Assembly: GCA_903813345.2 (NCBI GenBank)
Contig: CAIIXF020000006.1
Coordinates: 31,230,024 to 31,294,023, forward strand
Origin: Owenia fusiformis
Lineage: Eukaryota; Annelida; Polychaeta; Sabellida; Oweniidae
Length of the DNA: 64,000 nucleotides
Direction: 5' to 3'
Under the pieces are notes generated by a model. That model was given only the letters and a program-made list of their open reading frames with translations. It searched no databases and was not told where the DNA came from. Made by a program: the position numbers and the translations under genes. Positions within the stretch are counted from its first letter, which is position 1. Every line of letters begins with the position of its first letter. Shown here piece by piece: positions 58,218 to 64,000 of this stretch.

Positions 58218-58694
58218 GTCTCACGCTGGTTTTACAATAAAATAAGAAATCAATAATCAAATAAACACAGCTCAGCAGGCACCAGCTTATGGGGGGGGGG
58301 ACTTTAAAATCTATTGATCTAGATAGAGTAAGTTATAGAAACTGCCTTCTTTTCATAAATCATTGTGAGTCCAGTGGTTTTTGCAAGTGATCAAGAAGTG
58401 GTACATTAGTTAATATAACAAAGTATAGTATTTAGCAAATGTAATGAATCAAAATCGCCTTTTCAAAGAATGCTGTTCAAAAATAAGTAGAAAAGTCAAA
58501 GTGCATCTCGTCTTCGACAACATTTTTATTACAACAAGCACACGTGGCATTTATTGCTTAAAGTATCAAAAGTTACAAAAGAACTTATGTTTGTTATTAT
58601 TTTATTTCGTTATTTTTGTGTACTATTATATAAAACGATTTCTTCCAGATGCACTAGATTTTATGTTTTGCTACATTATTCAATGTCAACATGG
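58218..58694 (-). other. Probable 3' UTR of the VWC gene
   Basis: Just downstream of the minus-strand stop at 58695-58697. TTTATT at 58550-58555 and 58525-58530 (AATAAA on the minus strand) are possible poly(A) signals about 145-170 bases past the stop. A run of nine G lies near 58290. Confidence 0.45.
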
Positions 58695-58909
58695 CTATGG
58701 CGGGCAACCGGGACAACATTCCCCATCGACTGCAATAGGCGCTTCTCCACCTGGACACTCGGGGATATCACAAAACAACTCATTGCAGACGATTGTCATG
58801 CTACCGCTATCAGATTTTAGACAGCTACAGTCCGTACAGGGGTCACCATCATCTACACTTGCACCAAGTGCGTAGAACTTAGAGACATCTGCTTTTTGGT
58901 ATAAACATC
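58695..58909 (-). CDS. VWC exon 8, terminal
   Basis: Reads GCLYQKADVSKFYALGASVD, then DPCTDCSCLKSD, IVCNELFCDIPECPGG and ECCPGCPP before TAG. It is a complete VWC domain and pairs with exon 4 (62076-62282), which shares FYAxGS/ASxDDGxPC and PECPGG. The protein ends directly after the last VWC cysteine, with no membrane anchor. Confidence 0.85.
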
Positions 58910-61900
58910 CTTAAAAACAAAAAAAGTAAATCAATTTAATTTAATCTAATTATAAGGAAATGCTGACACATTAACACTGTTTTAATTGTAACGGTGGTAA
59001 TTTCCATTCAGGAAAAATACGATCCTGTGCCAAAAACTAACTAGCAAAATGGTCAGATTATGCTGTTTTGTTTCCTTACCACATGCTCGCTCGGTACAAC
59101 TGACGCTGCCGTCTCCACATGTACAACGATTGCATCCATCAGTAGATGGGAATGTCGCACCATCAGCGTAGTATTTGTTGTTGTACTCACAGACTGAAAT
59201 ATAAAAGTAAAAACACTGAAAAACTGAAAACTAAGTTAGAAATGATGGAAGTATTAAAAGTTCAATTGGTGGTCTTTTTGATATACTCATGATGGATTCA
59301 GTTGTACCTCCTTGTTTGTCACACACGGGGCAGCATCTTCCTTCAAGACGGATGTAATCATCACATTGTGGGCGTGCACAATCTTGAATGGCGCACATTT
59401 CTTTGGGTTTTCCATCTTGGAGTGTACACGAACAATGTTCGCATGGGTCGCTTGAGGGCATTTTATCACCAACTTTGTACGATTGACCATCTTTCTTACA
59501 ACCTTCCTCTGAAATTAAAGAACTGAAATCAACTCATTGGATTACACAATACATGGTTCCATATGACCTTTGTACAGAATGGTAAATATTCACAAACTGA
59601 AATTGTTAATATGAAGATCTAATAAAATGATCAGAACTTATGCCATTTTGGGTCATTTAATTACAAACTGTAGTGCTCAAGCTTGCGGATGTTTAATGAA
59701 TTAGGCCTCTGGTCACCTTTTTTATCATATTTTTCTATTTATTTTACTTAAGTGTCATGGTTACAATAAAGAGTACACTAAAATACCGTAATAAAAAAAT
59801 AAACCCAGGCCGCCATCGACCTATAACATAACAATCCCTTATGTTCCTTATGAAACTATTTACAGGTTTTCACTCAACTACCAACTTAAAATTATGGAAT
59901 TGATGACGATATTCAATTTCACTGAATCTGATAAATCATGCCTTACTATGACTGAACATGTTATGATTAATTATGAACGTGGCATGCCGGCAACACACCC
60001 AAATTATGCCGTGTCATATTTGTTCCGATTTTCAGTACCTGCGCCCAACCGATGAGTATTTTCTTCAAAATTATATTCAGTTTTGAACAAAATACTAATC
60101 GATCAGTGACGAAATTGAAAATTGAGGTAAATGTGACCATGGCATTAGATTAAGTCGGGCACATTAAAAGTGGTGTATGTTTCATTTTATCAAAACACTT
60201 ACCACAAAATTTCCTTGTACAGGCAGCAACTTTGCCTGCACACGTGCACGTATTGCAACCATCACTGGATGGAAACGAGGTCCCTGCTGCATGATATTCA
60301 CCATTATATTTGCAAACTAAAACAGTAAAAGATAGATATACAAAATACAAAAATAATAATATTTAAAGCCCCATATAAGGTTTAATCCATGCTGGCTTAA
60401 ACTATATCGTAGTCTTAGTCTTGTCAAAGTGTGATACACTTGTGAAACTTTTAATTTCGAAAAGTGTTTTTGAAGCTAAGGACATTTGGTTCGAAAAATC
60501 GTGAATTTACTTAACACTAACTTTTAGAGATCATTTGTATCTTTTAATAAATAATAATTCACACTAAAGTATAGCAATTATCTTCGCTGTTTTCTGGTGA
60601 AAAAATTAAGAAGAGAATTGGTTCATATATAAGCGAAAAATGAACTCATCAATGCATGGACATTTTCGCCATCCGAGTGATGTCACGATGGTGTCACTTA
60701 GGTTGCAAATTATTTTTGATTTGCTAAAACATCAAAGTGGCACATTACAGAATGAGCCAGAAAATGTCCACATTTTTAATTTGATATAACACTTTTACAG
60801 AATTTTGGCATGATATGCAGAAATAAACTTTACAAATGTTCCTCAAGTAGAATTGATAAATCTCCAGGAGTTTTAAAATTATGAAGGTAAACAGGCAGTC
60901 ATACTAGGGGTATATATGAAAAATTACAGGTTTCAGGACGTAATTCAAAGTGACAATTTTACAATGATAATACTCATGCCTCAAATAACTTTCCAAATTG
61001 ACATTTTAAACAAAGCCAGAGAAACATGTAATGTATGATGTATACACTAATTAATGTAATTTATATTTCTGATAGTAATTAAAGCATATTTTGGGAGTGT
61101 ATGTGTGTAATAGGATGTATTTGTACTGATGCCCTAATAGGGCTAAACGTACATCCAACAATAAAATTTTAAAAAATCAAAAAATACAATAAAAATGTTT
61201 AAAATAAAATTAAAAATAAAGAAAATAAGACTACGTTCTCTTATTGGCTTGTAATTTTTATTTAGTATTTATCTGGGTCTTAAGGACAAGGAAGGTTCTT
61301 TTTGTGTGGGCTCAATCAATCACCATACTGATCTTTTTTGCCACAAATAATTAATTTTAGATCTCAGAATAGCTTTGCACAGTTTTCTCTTGATGCTGAA
61401 TCAGGTTTTCCTCATCTTACTTATTTATCGTGTGATGTTTCTAAAATTCAATTTTTGTCTGGAAATTATTTCAGAATATACTGACCAGCAGACCTTATGT
61501 CTTTCTCTGACAGTCTGAATAATATTTCAATCTGGTATTTAATTTGAGGCATGACTTATATCAAATAACATTCCGAAATCTGTAATTTCCCAAATAGACC
61601 CCTTGTATCTGTTTACCTTTACTATTCAGAATCCCCTAGATTAGAGATTTATTTATCTAAAACTGCATTTCGTCCCCAAATCCTATTGAAATCCATGCAT
61701 TTTCAAAAAAGATATATCGAAATAAAAATGTGGACATTTCTTGGCCCATTCCTTGGACATGACGTATTTATGTTTTGAAATAGTGTGTCCTTTGTTCAAT
61801 CTTTGCATTGGCGTAAAGAGATGATGTCTTTTGCACTGTTTAGTAAATCTCTTGACTAACTTCTTAAGTCATTTGAAATAGTGAATGCATAAAAAAACAT

Positions 61901-63365
61901 ATTTTCAAACTAAACATGGGGATCGGGACTTAAGATAAACGGTTCCGGATTCTTTGATCACGTGGTACGAGTTTGTATATAAACGCACTCGATTTAGATA
62001 CGCAATGACAACACTCTCTTATAACGTCAGTAAAGTCATCGGATTATATTTTCGATTGATATCGTTACTGCTCACCTTTGGGACATTGTGGACAACAAGC
62101 TCCATCTACAGGCACTGGTTCTATCCCACCGGGGCATTCTGGCATGTCACACGCCATTATGGCACACGTTATTCCAAATCCTCCACTCTCTTGTTTTTCA
62201 CACATACATCTACTACAGGGATTCCCGTCGTCGATCGTAGACCCAACTGCATAAAACTGACCATCTCCCTTCCATATGCAGCCTGTATTATAAAAAACAA
62301 TTACCTATGTTCTATATTCTCCCCTTTTGCCCCGGGCCTTTTGCCCGTTTAGGACTGATTTACTATAAATGTTTTTAATGCATCGTGTGATGCACTGAAC
62401 TGAAAAATGTATGAGCATGACCTGACGAGTCTAGTTGTCAACTTGACAACCATTCAATAAACGTCCTTGAGTGCGGTAATTGATTATATAATGCACTGTA
62501 GTTATATGAAATACTGTGTTCGGATTGGCTGAAATCGGACAGATCTTACCTCGTTATGTGTGAATAATATAATTATACGCATTGCAAACGCAAGAGCTTT
62601 CCATCATCACTAGCATGGCCATTACTTACCACATGCTCGCTCGGTACAATTGACGCTGCCGTCTCCACAGGTACAACGATTGCATCCATCAGTAGATGGG
62701 AATGTCGCACCATCAGCGTAGTATTTGTTGTTGTACTCACAGACTGAAATATAAAAGTAAAAACACTGAAAATTGAGTTCGAAGTAATGGGAGTATTACA
62801 AATTCAATTGATGGTCTTTTGCATTTTGATATTATCATGATGGATTCAGTTGTACCTCCTTGTATGTCACACACGGGGCAGCATCTTCCTTCAAGACGGA
62901 TGTAATCATCACATTGTGGGCGTGCACAGTCTTGAATGGCGCACATTTCTTTGGGTTTCCCATCTTGGAGTGTACACGAACAATGTTCGCATGGGTCGCT
63001 TGAGGGCATTTTATCGCCAACTTTGTACGATTGACAATCTTTTTCACAACCTTAAGTAGAAGTTATTAAATCAAATAAAACCTAAAAACTAATTGCATTA
63101 TGCTGCAACATAATACTTTTTACCGTTATCATAACATTTTCTCACAGTCAAACAATGCTAACTTGAAAATGCAAATTAAACACCAGAAAAACTAAGATAA
63201 CTGATAAGCGAATAGTGTTTATCTATAATAGCAATCTTAAACCAGACTTACCGCACTCTATGAGTGTACAGATAACCTCATTGTCCTCGCACTTGCATGT
63301 ATTACATCCATCAGTAGAAGGAAACGAGGAGCCATTCGCAAAATATTTACCATCGAACTTACATA
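58695..63365 (-). CDS. Secreted-type protein of alternating pacifastin-like and VWC modules, 3' part
   Basis: Eight exons in order of translation: 63365-63252, 63050-62856, 62743-62630, 62282-62076, 60316-60203, 59508-59308, 59193-59080 and 58909-58695 (TAG). Every internal exon is phase 1-1, so modules can be duplicated or skipped without frame loss. Odd exons are short six-cysteine modules (C-x18-C-N-x-C-x-C...C-T-x3-C). Even exons are VWC domains with the CxCx(n)C...CCPxC pattern. Total visible length is about 390 residues. The 5' end, including any signal peptide, is outside the window. VWC proteins bind BMP/TGF-beta ligands or form matrix; pacifastin modules inhibit serine proteases. Which applies here is not decided by sequence. 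No chordin (CHRD) or other domain is in view. Confidence 0.85.
59080..59193 (-). CDS. Six-Cys module, exon 7
   Basis: Reads CEYNNKYYADGATFPSTDGC, then NRCTCGDGSVNCTERAC. Nearly identical in DNA to exon 3 (62630-62743); they differ at a few bases such as ACATGT/ACAGGT in the CGDG region. Confidence 0.85.
59308..59508 (-). CDS. VWC exon 6
   Basis: Begins EEGCKKDGQSYKVGDKMPSS, then DPCEHCSCTLQDGKPKEMC and CARPQCDDYIRLEGRCCPVC. Ten cysteines in the VWC pattern. Nearly identical to exon 2 except at the 5' border, where this exon starts six bases earlier, and at one Gly/Cys position. Confidence 0.86.
60203..60316 (-). CDS. Six-Cys module, exon 5
   Basis: Reads CKYNGEYHAAGTSFPSSDGC, then NTCTCAGKVAACTRKFC. 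The C-N-T-C-T-C...A-C-T-x3-C part fits the pacifastin consensus, except that the first loop is 18 residues instead of about 9-12. It pairs with exon 1. Confidence 0.85.
60317..62075 (-). other. Intron separating the two duplicated blocks
   Basis: 1.76 kb. A degenerate inverted repeat spans about 60745-61765: GAGCCAGAAAATGTCCACAT at the left against ATGTGGACATTTCTTGGCCC at the right, with weaker inner matches. It is probably an old fold-back or MITE. No exon was found inside. The open frame at 61954-62352 on the plus strand is the complement of exon 4 plus intron. Confidence 0.5.
62076..62282 (-). CDS. VWC exon 4
   Basis: Reads GCIWKGDGQFYAVGSTIDDG, then NPCSRCMCEKQESGGFGITC, MACDMPECPGG and GACCPQCPKG. 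Complete VWC domain, ending phase 1 at AAAG|GTGAGC. Confidence 0.85.
62630..62743 (-). CDS. Six-Cys module, exon 3
   Basis: Same product as exon 7 (CEYNNKYYADGATFPSTDGC, NRCTCGDGSVNCTERAC). Acceptor TATTTCAG, donor TGTG|GTAAGT. Confidence 0.85.
62856..63050 (-). CDS. VWC exon 2, with an extra cysteine
   Basis: Begins GCEKDCQSYKVGDKMPSSDP and continues as exon 6. It has eleven cysteines: the TGT at the sixth visible codon replaces the GGT (Gly) of exon 6. An unpaired cysteine could link chains, or could be a mutation. Confidence 0.85.
63252..63365 (-). CDS. Six-Cys module, exon 1 of the visible part
   Basis: Reads CKFDGKYFANGSSFPSTDGC, then NTCKCEDNEVICTLIEC. The first base of its leading codon comes from an exon beyond the window or in 63366-64000 that was not found. 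Confidence 0.82.
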
Positions 63366-64000
63366 CTGTAAAATAAATTATATTACAGGTTGTGTAATGG
63401 ATATATATAATAAGCTTGATGCCAGAAGCAATCATCTTAAAGGAATGGTATCGATATGGTGAACTTTTTGAACACACGTTTATCTTAAACCAGTCATAAA
63501 AAATTAAAAAATTTAACACATCGTCAATTTAATGGTCATCTTTTGAATGGTAACAATATAATTTAAAAAATATATATATTCTTTCTTCTATATTGTTTTA
63601 GAAAACACATCAAACACTTGTTTTGTTCTAGGTATCATGTTTCCAGAGTGAAATGAAACATCTTTTTGGGGGAATTTTGGGGGGATTTTGTTTTAATTTT
63701 TTGAATACTTTTTTAAAATCAAGCAAAAATTCCTTTTATAACTATAATATTGAGAGGTCTAAAACATGTTGTATATGCTATTTTGTTCCAACAATGTTCG
63801 GAAAGACATTTTATTTCATTCTCAAGAATTGGTAGAAAGGAGCAAAAACAATTGCACTAAAAAACAAAAAATGTTAACAAAAACAGTTATATGAAATATT
63901 TCTAAATAATTTTCGCATTAAATTGTTGTCAATCAGTATACATTACATAAAATACCGTGTTTTTTTACAGAATGTTTTCAATAATTGGTTTAAGAGAAAA
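63366..64000 (-). other. Upstream intron of the VWC gene, no exon seen
   Basis: AT-rich, with no VWC or six-cysteine pattern on the minus strand up to the window edge. The gene therefore continues beyond 64000. Confidence 0.5.

Noticed and set aside
58444-58875. 143-codon plus-strand frame
   Set aside because: It is antisense to the terminal VWC exon and its 3' UTR.
61954-62352. 132-codon plus-strand frame
   Set aside because: It is antisense to VWC exon 4 and its introns. The minus-strand frame has ten cysteines in a VWC pattern and good splice sites.

Overview
The window reads as nuclear DNA of an invertebrate animal. It is AT-rich, has GT-AG introns, and its intergenic and intronic space is packed with satellites, fold-back repeats and transposon remains. 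The gene families and the repeat style (tandem arrays inside hairpin-ended elements) suggest a marine lophotrochozoan such as a mollusc or relative; this is an inference, and no taxon-defining sequence was found. No rRNA, intact tRNA, CRISPR or bacterial-type gene is visible. All exon limits come from reading splice sites and reading-frame continuity by eye.

Three host genes are supported. (1) 916-13217, plus strand: the 3' part of RUNDC1 (RUN domain-containing protein 1), twelve coding exons with the 5' end outside the window. It has a second, diverged copy of its terminal exon at 10917-11041. (2) 47883 down to 22503, minus strand: a complete NHERF-like scaffold of five coding exons (about 565 codons), with one PDZ domain, a long Glu/Pro/Thr-rich tail and a short C-terminus resembling the NHERF ezrin-binding end. 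RUNDC1 and this gene converge; 13218-22502 holds their 3' UTRs and repeats. (3) 63365 down to 58695, minus strand: the 3' end of a secreted-type cysteine-rich gene. Eight phase 1-1 exons alternate short six-cysteine (pacifastin-like) modules with full VWC domains, as two copies of a four-exon block.

Layout. 1-570 fold-back repeat; 916-13217 RUNDC1, with a 3.5 kb AGGTCA-type satellite element in the first visible intron; 13218-22502 convergent 3' ends, a 222-bp tandem repeat and a hairpin-ended element; 22503-47883 NHERF-like gene, whose introns carry a 163-bp satellite element, several MITE-like elements and a roughly 3.5 kb array of 29/32-bp units split by a 2.97 kb DNA transposon that itself contains a smaller one; about 48000 the NHERF promoter region; 48370-50720 a decayed CR1/L2-type LINE; 50720-53260 a tRNA-like remnant, a perfect-looking fold-back, a frameshifted MAM-domain exon and one of two inverted TCGTAA-rich repeats; 53975-58217 two copies of a Helitron-like element carrying 449-bp satellite units; 58695-64000 the VWC gene.

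The three genes share no obvious pathway: RUNDC1 is an intracellular RUN-domain protein, the NHERF-like protein a membrane-cortex adaptor, and the VWC protein extracellular. The most interesting signals are the duplicated RUNDC1 terminal exon followed by an array of splice-acceptor-like sequences, the near-identical exon pair inside the VWC duplication, and the shared hairpin-end architecture of several satellite-bearing elements.
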